From JAAXGI01 sp965206975 (GTDB lineage Bacteria; Gemmatimonadota; Gemmatimonadetes; Longimicrobiales; Gaopeijiaceae), in contig OZ242253.1 of the NCBI GenBank assembly GCA_965206975.1, positions 434,001-498,000 of the forward strand: DNA of 64,000 bases, given 5' to 3'. Below the pieces are notes generated by a model. The model was not told the origin of the DNA, searched no databases, and saw only the letters and a list, made by a program, of their open reading frames with translations. The position numbers and the translations under genes are program-made. Numbering within the stretch: position 1 is the first letter of the stretch; every line of letters starts with the position of its first letter. Shown here one piece after another: positions 1 to 7,545 of this stretch.

Positions 1-276
1 GTCCCCGACGCCGTCTGCCACATGACGACGAAGGCCGATCTGCGGCGCGCCATGGAGACAATGTGGGTCCACCGCCGGCATGTGCGCACGCGGTCTCCGC
101 CTTGTCGAGCGGGTTTGGGGTCCTGACCCTGGAGACACCCCTGGAGACACGCACTACCCCCCCGATTGCGCTTTCCTGCTGCGTGACCGTGACGGCTCAG
201 CGTGCGTCGAGCATGACCGCCACGTCAGAGGGCTGCTCGACCGCCAGCGCTGGCTGAATCTACCGACCGAGGCCGG

Positions 277-1654
277 GAGGTAGGATCAAATGGTGTGTAA
301 AAAGAGAGGCGACGCACCTTTCGGCTGAGGATTAAACCAGCGAGCCCGGGTGGACAGCCCGGGGAAAGGAACGTCGCCTCATGAGAGAGGATATGGCGGG
401 ACGGGAGTGTGCGTCCAGCAGGCCGATGTGGGAGGTGCTGGAGGGGATGGTGCGGGAGAAGGCGCAGGAGTTCATCCAGGGCATCCTGGAGGAGGAGGTC
501 ACGGATCTGCTGGGTCGGGAGAAGTCTGAGCGGCGTGCGGGGATCGATAGGCCGGAGGGCTACCGCAACGGATACGGCAAGCCGAGGCGGCTGGCGATGA
601 GCTCGGGAACGATCACGCTCCGGCGTCCCCGGGTTCGCGGAGTGGAGGAGCGATTCCAGAGCCGGGTGCTGCCGTTGTTCGCGAGGCGGACGAAGGAGGT
701 GGGCGCTCTATTGCCGGAGCTGTATCTGCACGGTCTGGCTGAGGGAGACTTCGAGCTGGCGATGCGGGGACTGCTGGGGGAGGGGGCACCGTTGTCGAAG
801 TCATCGATCCGGCGGCTGCGAGCGGGGTGGGCAGCGGAGTTCGAGGCCTGGTCGAAGCGCTCGCTGGCCGATCGAGAGGTCGTCTACGTGTGGGCGGACG
901 GGATCTACGTGAAGGCTGGGCTGGAGCGGGACAAGGCCGCGCTGCTGGTGGTGCTGGGCACGATGCGAGACGGGACGAAGGAGGTGTTGGCGCTGAGACC
1001 GGGCTACCGAGAGTCGGTCGAGTCGTGGTCTGAGGTGTTACGGGAGCTGAAGGCACGCGGCATCGAGGCGCCGAAGCTTCTGATGGCGGACGGCAACGCG
1101 GCGATCTGGGGGGCGGTGAGGCAGGTATGGCCTGAGGCCGGTGAGCAGCGGTGCTGGAACCACAAGATGAGGAACGTGCTGGACCGACTCCCTCAGCGCG
1201 AGCAGAGCGAGGCGAAGGATCTGCTCAGGGTTGTGGTCTATGCACCGAGCCGGGCCCAGGCCGCGAAGGCCCGTCAGGCGTTCGAGAAGCGCTACGGGCC
1301 GTGGTATCCGAAAGCGGTGGACGTGCTCGAGGACGACTGGGAGCGGATGGTCAGCTTCTACGACTTCCCCGAGGCCCACTGGAAGCATCTGCGCACGACG
1401 AACGTGGTCGAGAGCCCGTTTGCTTCGGTACGGCTCAGGACCAGCGCGGCGAAGCGGTTCAAGAAGGTCGAGAGCGCCACGGCCCTGATCTGGAAGCTCC
1501 TGACAGTGGCCGAGAAGCGCTTCAGAAGGCTCGACGCTCCCCACCTGCTCAGCGATGTGTTTGAAGGAAGAAAGTTCGAAGACGGAAAGCCCGTCTCAAC
1601 CCAACAGCGGAAGGCTGCCGCCTGACACGTTTACACACTTATTGACCCGACCTC
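277..1654 (+). mobile_element. IS256-family insertion sequence, copy 1
   Basis: Complete 1378-bp element. The left end (from 277) and the reverse complement of the right end (to 1654) form an imperfect terminal inverted repeat of about 26 bp, both beginning GAGGT and sharing a GTGTGTAAA core. A perfect 9-bp direct repeat, CGAGGCCGG, flanks it at 268-276 and 1655-1663, the size IS256-family elements produce. It carries one transposase gene. It is almost identical to the copies at 10839 and 45630, which implies recent spread. It landed in a methyltransferase gene. Confidence 0.93.
381..1625 (+). CDS. IS256-family (mutator-type) transposase, copy 1
   Basis: DDE transposase of 414 residues, the normal length for IS256. 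The acidic triad can be placed at Asp173 (VWADGIYV), Asp237 (LLMADGNAA) and Glu344 (NVVESPFA). The family signature RCWNHKMRNVLDRLP spans residues 258-272. The start at 381 follows GGAAAGGAACGTCGCCTC and is the start shared by the other two copies. Compared with them it has Met5 instead of Ile, Pro instead of Arg near residue 15 and Ser at 349. It reads intact and the element has both ends, so it is probably active. Confidence 0.95.
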   Translation: MREDMAGRECASSRPMWEVLEGMVREKAQEFIQGILEEEVTDLLGREKSERRAGIDRPEGYRNGYGKPRRLAMSSGTITLRRPRVRGVEERFQSRVLPLFARRTKEVGALLPELYLHGLAEGDFELAMRGLLGEGAPLSKSSIRRLRAGWAAEFEAWSKRSLADREVVYVWADGIYVKAGLERDKAALLVVLGTMRDGTKEVLALRPGYRESVESWSEVLRELKARGIEAPKLLMADGNAAIWGAVRQVWPEAGEQRCWNHKMRNVLDRLPQREQSEAKDLLRVVVYAPSRAQAAKARQAFEKRYGPWYPKAVDVLEDDWERMVSFYDFPEAHWKHLRTTNVVESPFASVRLRTSAAKRFKKVESATALIWKLLTVAEKRFRRLDAPHLLSDVFEGRKFEDGKPVSTQQRKAAA

Positions 1655-1770
1655 CGAGGCCGGCTTCGAGGTCCGCAGTGTACCGTTCATGCACCCCGAG
1701 GTAGAGCAGGGCCGCCACGAGATGTTCGTCGGGCGCCGGCCACGCGTGCCCGGACTCACGGCGGCTACGA

Positions 1771-2273
1771 CCCGGACGGCATCGCAGTGACTCGCCGCAG
1801 GCCATGCAGGGCTCCATGCACCTAGTCGTTCTTGACCTGGATGGAACGCTTGTCGATTCAGTCGAGTTCGACGCGCGGCTGTATGCCCAGGCCGTCCGAA
1901 CCGTGCTGGGGACCGAAATCGATGATGACTGGTCCGGATATCGACACGGGACCGATAGCGGAATCCTGGAAGAGATAATCGACAACGCCAAGGTGAAAAC
2001 AGACCGCTTCCTCGTCCACACGGAGGTCAAGGAGGCCTTTATGCGTATGGTCGCCGATTATATAGACGATCGGGGCGGTCTACTGCGGGAGATTTCCGGG
2101 GCCAGGGCATTTGTCGAACAGCTTAAATCGCATCCTCAGGCTTCAGTGGCGTTTGCGACGGGAGGCTGGAAGGAAACGGCGATGATGAAGCTTCGAGCGA
2201 TCGGGCTTGACCCGGAGGAACTTTGCCTGGCTACAGCTTCGGACGCTGTCAGCCGTGTTGAAATCATGAGGAT
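1771..2273 (+). repeat. 503-nt direct repeat, copy A
   Basis: This block covers the tail of the methyltransferase remnant and the first ~150 codons of the HAD gene. It recurs 718 nt downstream at 2489-2991 with exactly the same length and only scattered substitutions. Copy A continues into an apparently complete HAD gene, so it is probably the parent copy. Confidence 0.9.
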
Positions 2274-2469
2274 TGCTGAACGGCGGGCTTTATGCGGCGG
2301 ACGAGCGGGACGACGAACCTACTTTGGCGACGGACCTTGGGACCAGGAGGCCAGTCAGGAATTGGGGTACGATTTCATCGCGATTGGAGAGAACGTCGGG
2401 CATCCTGCCAGACACCCTGATTTTGGCGATGCCGAGGCGATTCTGCGAGAACTGGGCTTGGAGCTGTGA
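1816..2469 (+). CDS. HAD-superfamily hydrolase (phosphatase-like)
   Basis: Cytoplasmic HAD-fold hydrolase of about 217 residues. Motif I is LDLDGTLVDS at the extreme N-terminus (nucleophile and acid/base aspartates). Motif II is the Thr in FATGGWKE, a Lys-rich region follows (MMKLRAIGLDPE), and motif IV is GDGPWD. This layout suits phosphoglycolate-phosphatase-like enzymes; the substrate cannot be told. The start at 1816 is preferred over an ATG at 1804 because an AGGG lies five bases before it. The 5' 458 nt are duplicated in the broken copy downstream. It stands alone between a dead methyltransferase and the broken duplicate, with no evident operon. Confidence 0.8.
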   Translation: MHLVVLDLDGTLVDSVEFDARLYAQAVRTVLGTEIDDDWSGYRHGTDSGILEEIIDNAKVKTDRFLVHTEVKEAFMRMVADYIDDRGGLLREISGARAFVEQLKSHPQASVAFATGGWKETAMMKLRAIGLDPEELCLATASDAVSRVEIMRIAERRALCGGRAGRRTYFGDGPWDQEASQELGYDFIAIGENVGHPARHPDFGDAEAILRELGLEL

Positions 2470-2488
2470 GGGACCAAAACGAATCTCC

Positions 2489-2991
2489 CCCGGACGGCAT
2501 CGCAGTGACTCGCCGCAGGCCATGCAGGAACCCATGCACCTAATCGTCCTTGACCTGGATGGAACGCTTGTCGATTCAGCCGAGTTCAATGCGCGGCTGT
2601 ACGTGCAGGCCGTCCGAACGGTGCTGGGGATCGAAATCGATGACAACTGGTCCGGATATCGACACGTGACTGATAGCGGAATCCTGGAAGAGATAGTCGA
2701 CAACGCCAAGGTGAAAACAGACCGCTTCCCCGTCCACGCAGAGGTCAAGGAGGCCTTTGTTCGTATGGTCGCCGATTATATAGACGATCGGGGCGGTCTA
2801 CTGCGGGAGATTTCCGGGGCCAGGGCATTTGTCGACAAGCTCACATCGCATCCTCAGGCTTCAGTGGCAATTGCGACGGGAGGCTGGAAGGAAACGGCGA
2901 TGATGAAGCTTCGAGCGATCGGGCTTGACCCAGAGGAACTTTGCCTGGCTACAGCTTCGGACGCTGTCAGCCGTGTTGAAATCATGAGGAT
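2489..2991 (+). repeat. 503-nt direct repeat, copy B
   Basis: Second copy of the block at 1771-2273, same length, a few percent diverged. Homology stops at the codons for EIMRI. The sequence then turns directly into the first transmembrane segment of a BCCT transporter, so this is the duplication breakpoint. Confidence 0.9.
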
Positions 2992-3142
2992 CATCGTAGC
3001 CAGCCTCACCATCATCGGATTCGTCGCCGCGGTGCTGGCATTCCCGGCCCGGGCGACGGTTGCCTTCGGGGGGTTGCGCGCATGGCTCATGCCCACCTTC
3101 GACTGGGTGTTCATGGGCGCGGGCAAGATGGTGTCCCGCTGA
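2534..3142 (+). pseudogene. Chimera: truncated HAD hydrolase fused to the N-terminus of a BCCT transporter
   Basis: The first ~153 residues duplicate the HAD protein upstream, including motif I and the ATGGW motif II, but motif IV is missing. From base 2992 the same frame continues as IVASLTIIGFVAAVLAFPAR and then FDWVFMGAG, a membrane segment plus the linker found at the N-terminus of betaine/carnitine/choline transporters. At 3127 an IS256-family element enters, and the frame stops at 3142 within the element's left end. Excising the element with one 9-bp target copy would join this frame to the BCCT body at 4581 (...GAG then NLFVLF). The original BCCT start codon is gone, so this looks like a recombination scar, not an evolved two-domain protein. 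Confidence 0.75.
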
Positions 3143-4580
3143 CAGTTGAAGGTGGTGGCTCCGGAGAGTCTCTTGGTTAGCCTGCCTTTCTCATTTCGGC
3201 AACCGGTTCATGGTCGTCGAGGTGGGCCCTGAGCATCCAGAGCTGGTCGTAGCCGATGATCCTCCGGTAGCTCTTCTCGGTCTCCACGAACGAGGCCGCG
3301 GCCCAGCGCAAGGCCATCGCTCCGTTCTTCCAGTTGGTCACCCTGCGGGTCTTCCGTCTTACGCCCGAGTGGGTGCTGTCGATCAGGTTGGTCGAGCCCA
3401 GGCACTTCCTCAGCCGCGGCGGGAGGCCGAGCCGGTTGATCGTGAACATCTCGCTGAGGCCTTCGCGCAGGCTGGCCGAGGCCGAGGGGTGGTCGCGCTC
3501 GAGCCATCGGGCGAGCTGCTCGAGCTTCTGCTCGCCCTGCTTCGCGTCCAGCTTCATCGCCGCCCGGAACGCCGCCTTCACCTGAGGATGCTGATCCTTC
3601 GGCAGATGACCCAGCACGTTGCGGAGCTTGTGGTTGCGGCAGCGCTGGATGGGGTGACGTTGGCCGAACACCTTCTCGATCGCCTTCCTGAGCGCTTTCG
3701 AGCCATCGATCACGAACAGCCGCCGCCTGCCCGGGTCCAGGCCGCGCTCGACCAGATCCTCTAGGAGCGCGCTGGTCACCTCGGCGTTCTCACTCGCTCC
3801 TTCCCTCACGCCCAGCACGTGCTTCTTTCCGTCTGAGTCCACGCCTACCGCAGCAAGCACGTGGTGCGAGCCCATCCGGATCCCGTCCAGGTAGATCACC
3901 AGGACCCACGCATCCAGCCGGCGCTCCATCAGCTCCTTCAGCACGCGCTCAGAGGCCTCGACCGTCTCACGGCTCACCGCCGACTTGCTCACCCCGACCG
4001 TGTCGGCCATCTCACCGATCACACGGCCGTACTTCCGCGTGCTCACCCCCGCCATCAGGACCTCGAGCATCCGATCCGCCACGGCGCCCGGTCTCCGCAT
4101 CGCTGCGTACGCCGGCACCTCGACCTCGCCACCCTCCCCGGCGCCCCGGCGCCTGAGCCGTGGCCGCTCCACACGCACCTTCCGGTCCGACAGGTAAACC
4201 ACACCACCCTGCCGGCCATACCACGCCGTGTCGTCTTCCGCTCGTGACCGACCTGCCTGCTTCACGCCTGCCACACCCTCGGCGCTCATCTCCAGCACCG
4301 CTTCGATCGTCGCTCGTCCCATCACCTGGATGACTTCGTCGATCGCGACCTCCGTCTGCTCCACGAGCTCAAGCAGCGGAAGCAGAAACTGCCCCTCCCG
4401 CTTCAGGAACTCCCTGATCGCGCGCTTGTCCGCCCGATCCCTTGCCTCGTACGTTCTCTTCATCGTGGTGGCTCCGTGTTGGGGTTTTTGCCTACCCGAG
4501 CCTATCGGCCCGGGACCCCCGGGGCCACCACTTTTCTTTCTCCCCTTTCAGGAACCTTCAACTACGGTTGGGACAGCTTC
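3127..4580 (-). mobile_element. IS256-family insertion sequence, second type
   Basis: A 1454-bp element unrelated at the nucleotide level to the three-copy IS256 element. The ends form a 27-bp imperfect inverted repeat: both start GA and share TGTCCC and AGTTGAAGGT (3127-3153 and 4554-4580). A perfect 9-bp direct repeat, CGCGGGCAA, flanks it at 3118-3126 and 4581-4589. It interrupts the BCCT transporter between its first and second membrane segments. Single copy in this window. Confidence 0.9.
3177..4463 (-). CDS. IS256-family (mutator-type) transposase
   Basis: Transposase of 428 residues. Two catalytic aspartates are visible at Asp193 (VIYLDGIRMG) and Asp253 (FVIDGSKALRKAI). The mutator signature RCRNHKLRNVLGHLP follows at 274-288. 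At the position of the usual glutamate the sequence reads STNLIDSTHSG, with Asp362 where Glu is expected. This could be a natural variant of the subgroup or an inactivating change; family alignment would decide. The frame is intact. Only weak similarity to the transposase of the three-copy element is apparent beyond the shared motifs. Confidence 0.9.
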   Translation of the reverse strand: MKRTYEARDRADKRAIREFLKREGQFLLPLLELVEQTEVAIDEVIQVMGRATIEAVLEMSAEGVAGVKQAGRSRAEDDTAWYGRQGGVVYLSDRKVRVERPRLRRRGAGEGGEVEVPAYAAMRRPGAVADRMLEVLMAGVSTRKYGRVIGEMADTVGVSKSAVSRETVEASERVLKELMERRLDAWVLVIYLDGIRMGSHHVLAAVGVDSDGKKHVLGVREGASENAEVTSALLEDLVERGLDPGRRRLFVIDGSKALRKAIEKVFGQRHPIQRCRNHKLRNVLGHLPKDQHPQVKAAFRAAMKLDAKQGEQKLEQLARWLERDHPSASASLREGLSEMFTINRLGLPPRLRKCLGSTNLIDSTHSGVRRKTRRVTNWKNGAMALRWAAASFVETEKSYRRIIGYDQLWMLRAHLDDHEPVAEMRKAG

Positions 4581-5928
4581 CGCGGGCAACCTCTTTGTGC
4601 TCTTCTGCCTGTTCTTGGTCGTGACACCGCTCGGCCGCGTCCGCCTAGGCGGCGCGGATGCTCGGCCAGACTACTCGATACTGACTTGGCTTGCCATGCT
4701 GTTCGCCGCTGGCATGGGGATCGGCCTGATGTTCTTCGGGGTGTCGCAGCCTGTGGAACATTTCCTGGAATCGCCCCTCGGCCTCGAGCCGACCGGCACG
4801 GAAGCGGCGGTGCGTCTCGGCATGGCGAGCGCCATCCACCACTGGGGAATCCATGCGTGGGCCATATACGCGGTGGTGGCGGTGTCGGTCGCCTTCGCGT
4901 CGTACAACCTCGGCCTGCCGCTGACGCTTCGGTCGGGGTTCTATCCGCTCATGGGAAAAGCTGTGTGGGGCCCGTTCGGCCACTGCATCGACATCCTGGC
5001 CGTCTTCGCCACGCTCTTCGGGCTGGCCACGTCCCTCGGCCTGGGTGCGCGGCAGGCGGCGGCAGGGCTCGGCCTCCTGGTGGACGTACCGGTGACCGTC
5101 ACCACCCAGGTGCTGGTGATCGCGGGGGTCACCAGTATGGCGCTGGCGTCGGTTGTGAGCGGAATGGAGAAGGGCATCAAGCGGCTGAGCCAGGCCAACT
5201 TGCTGCTCGCGCTGCTGCTGCTGGCGTTCGTGATGATCCTCGGGCCGACGCTCCACATCGTCACCGGTGCTATTACCAGTCTCGGCCAATATCTCGTGGT
5301 GATCGGCCCCCTCAGCAACTGGGTGGGCCGCGAGGACGTCGGCTTCATGCACGACTGGACCGTCTTCTTCTGGGCTTGGTGGATCTCATGGTCTCCCTTC
5401 GTCGGTTTGTTTATCGCCCGGGTCTCGCGTGGCCGAACCGTGCGTGAGCTGGTTGCCTGCATGCTGATCATCCCGACCCTTGTTGTCGCGATCTGGATGA
5501 ACGCCTTTAGTGGGACTGCGTTGTTGCAGTATGTCGACGGCGGTTATCCCGATGTGATTGCGGCGGTACAGGCGCAGCAGCCGGAGATCGCCCTGTTCGC
5601 GTTGCTGGAGACTCTGCCGCTTGCGAGTGTCACGTCGTTCATCGGCATCGTGCTATTGGTGGTGTTCTTCGTCACCTCCTCCGACTCTGGATCGCTGGTC
5701 ATCGACACGATCACGGCTGGTGGCACGCTGGATCCGCCAATTGCCCAACGGGTGTTCTGGTGCGTCTTCGAGGGGCTGGTCGCCATTGCGTTGTTGCTCG
5801 GAGGGGGCCTCGTGGCCGCGGAGGCAGCCACCCTCTCCGCCGGCCTCCCCTTCGCGCTGGTATTGGTCGTCATGTGCTACAGCACTTGGAAGGGCCTGCG
5901 CGCGAGCACGGCGGACAGGGTCCGATAG
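4581..5928 (+). pseudogene. BCCT-family betaine/carnitine/choline transporter, body separated from its N-terminus
   Basis: Inner-membrane transporter of the BCCT family (compatible-solute uptake). The segment runs from TM2 (NLFVLFCLFLVVTPLG) to the end and holds about ten further membrane helices. Family hallmarks are GMGIGLMFFGVSQP, the IHHWGIHAW region and the BCCT signature WWISWSPFVGLFIARVSRGR. The C-terminus stops shortly after the last helix, as in members without a regulatory tail. TM1 is on the other side of the inserted element (2992-3126). An upstream frame continues back into the IS, but that leader is IS sequence, not transporter. The gene is broken by the insertion and by loss of its own start. 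Confidence 0.88.
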
Positions 5929-6051
5929 CCCGTCATGCGCGTCCCTGCTTGGCGGCGAAGATGGCTTCTCTCCCTTGACCGACCCGATCACCCGCCTGAA
6001 CACTGTCTTGGAAGGCCGTTACCGCCACAAACCAAACACAGGATCTGATCT

Positions 6052-7116
6052 ATGAAAGTCCTCAGAGGGGTCACTGCATCAACCTGCCTGATAATTTCGA
6101 CAATGACTTTGCTGCCCGGGATGGCTATCGCCCAGAGCAGAGTGGTCGAGTCGGACAGCCATCGCTTCACCGAGATCGCCGAAGACGTCTGGCATGTGGT
6201 TGGAACCGGCACGGTGTTCACCATGAGCAATTCAATGGTGCTGGTTGGAGCCTTTGACGTCGTGGTTGTGGATTCTCATGTGACGCCGGCTGCCGCCGAA
6301 GCGCTACTTGCTTCACTTCCGGTCATCACCGACAAGCCCGTTCGCTATCTCGTCAACACCCACTACCACTTCGATCACGCTCATGGGAATCAGGCATTTG
6401 CCGACGGCGTGGAGATCATCGGCCATCGTTTCACGCGGGCCAAGCTAGGCGGTGAGATCGGCAATGTGTTGGAAGAAGCAACATTCAGGAGTTTTTCCGA
6501 CGGCGTACCCACCTTGGTCGCTAACTTGGAGCGAGAGGCTGCGGCAGAGACTGACCCGAATCGCAGGGCAGCTCTGCAGGAACGCCATCGGGTGCAGCGC
6601 AACTATATGGACGCCATCGAGACCGTGGTCCCGACACCTCCGAATATCACGCTAGAAAGGGAAATGACGCTCTTTCAACTGGCCGAACGCGGGAGTCGCG
6701 AAATTCGGATATTACACTTTGGAAGGGCACATACAGGCGGTGATGTTGTGATCTACCTTCCCCAGGAGCGCGTAGTGTTTACAGGCGATCTGATGGGGCC
6801 TGGGTTGTCCTATATGGGCGATGGTCATGTGGACGAGTGGCCGGCTGCGTTGGAGGGGCTCAAGGCTCTGGATTTCGACGTCTTGTTGCCAGGTCACGGG
6901 GACCCCGTTCGAAATAAGGATCGCATTTCTCATTTCCAGGCTTACCTGACTGATCTGTGGGAGAAGGCGACAGAAATGTATCGCCGTGGTGTGAGTCCGG
7001 AGGAAGCCGCCGAACTGATCGACATGACGGATCACGCCGACAACTACGGACAGATTCAAGGCCCAGGAGTTGATCCCAGAGCAATTCGGAGGATTTACGC
7101 ATTGTTGACCAACTGA
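6052..7116 (+). CDS. Exported metallo-beta-lactamase-fold hydrolase
   Basis: Protein of 354 residues with a Sec signal peptide (about residues 1-28, ending GMAIAQ), so periplasmic. The zinc motif reads THYHFDHAHGN (His104, His106, Asp108, His109). Further ligand regions are FGRAHTGGDVV with a following FTGDLM, and the C-terminal LLPGHGDP. The region between the first and second His blocks carries a helical insertion (about residues 150-210). The family covers class B3-like and quinoprotein-relay-like proteins; nothing here fixes the substrate. Only a 123-base gap separates it from the BCCT remnant. It resembles the protein at 28398 in fold but they are not close paralogues. Confidence 0.85.
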   Translation: MKVLRGVTASTCLIISTMTLLPGMAIAQSRVVESDSHRFTEIAEDVWHVVGTGTVFTMSNSMVLVGAFDVVVVDSHVTPAAAEALLASLPVITDKPVRYLVNTHYHFDHAHGNQAFADGVEIIGHRFTRAKLGGEIGNVLEEATFRSFSDGVPTLVANLEREAAAETDPNRRAALQERHRVQRNYMDAIETVVPTPPNITLEREMTLFQLAERGSREIRILHFGRAHTGGDVVIYLPQERVVFTGDLMGPGLSYMGDGHVDEWPAALEGLKALDFDVLLPGHGDPVRNKDRISHFQAYLTDLWEKATEMYRRGVSPEEAAELIDMTDHADNYGQIQGPGVDPRAIRRIYALLTN

Positions 7117-7545
7117 CCGTCCGAGAGGCTGTCAGCGGCAGGCCCCTAGTCGCCACGAGACTCGGCAGGACCTCAGCGATCGGCAACCAATCAATCCGTG
7201 GGGTCGACACGCCGCACTTCAAGGAGAGAGTTCTAGACTCTACCGGGTCCGCAAGAGTCAGAGACGGACGACAGGCTGCGGATGCCGCGCTGCACGCGCC
7301 GCCCACTCAGGGAAGTCGACCTCCCCGCTCACGCCGATCAGAAGATGAGCCCGAAGAGTGGCGCTGACCCAGTGAAGATGGTCGGCCAGCCGATGGAAGC
7401 GGAGCTCTGATCTGAGGGCCGACGGGCGCGGGTCGGCCGGCCATTGTGCTCGATGGAGCCTTCCGAGATCGGAGCCGCGGGGAGGACAGCCCCTCGGCGC
7501 AACAACAACATTTCGTTGCGGTGGACGGATCGGGTCCCACCAGCT
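7117..7545. other. Intergenic, no recognisable feature
   Basis: The 429 bases between two converging genes hold no convincing gene, RNA or strong hairpin that I can see. Short open frames here lack ribosome sites and family motifs. Confidence 0.5.

Larger units (their letters stand above)
1..1790 (+). pseudogene. SAM-dependent methyltransferase remnant, interrupted by IS256 copy 1
   Basis: This is the C-terminal half of a class I SAM-dependent methyltransferase. Frame 1 at the left edge reads VPDAVCHMTTKADLRRAMET, the post-motif helix region of such enzymes. A shift leads into a second frame (about 80-276) containing CAFLLRDRDGS and VEHDRHVRGLL. IS256 copy 1 interrupts this frame at 277. After the element the frame resumes (1656-1790) as EAGFEVRSVPFMHPEVEQG and stops at 1788-1790. 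Removing the element and one copy of its 9-bp target duplication (268-276 / 1655-1663) restores the join EAGFEV. The gene is dead twice: by the frameshift with likely internal deletion near 80-135, and by the insertion. Its N-terminus lies outside the window. Family assignment is from sequence pattern; substrate unknown. Confidence 0.7.

Noticed and set aside
2534..5928. A functional HAD-BCCT fusion protein
   Set aside because: The HAD part lacks motif IV, the join is exactly a duplication breakpoint, and an IS now splits it.
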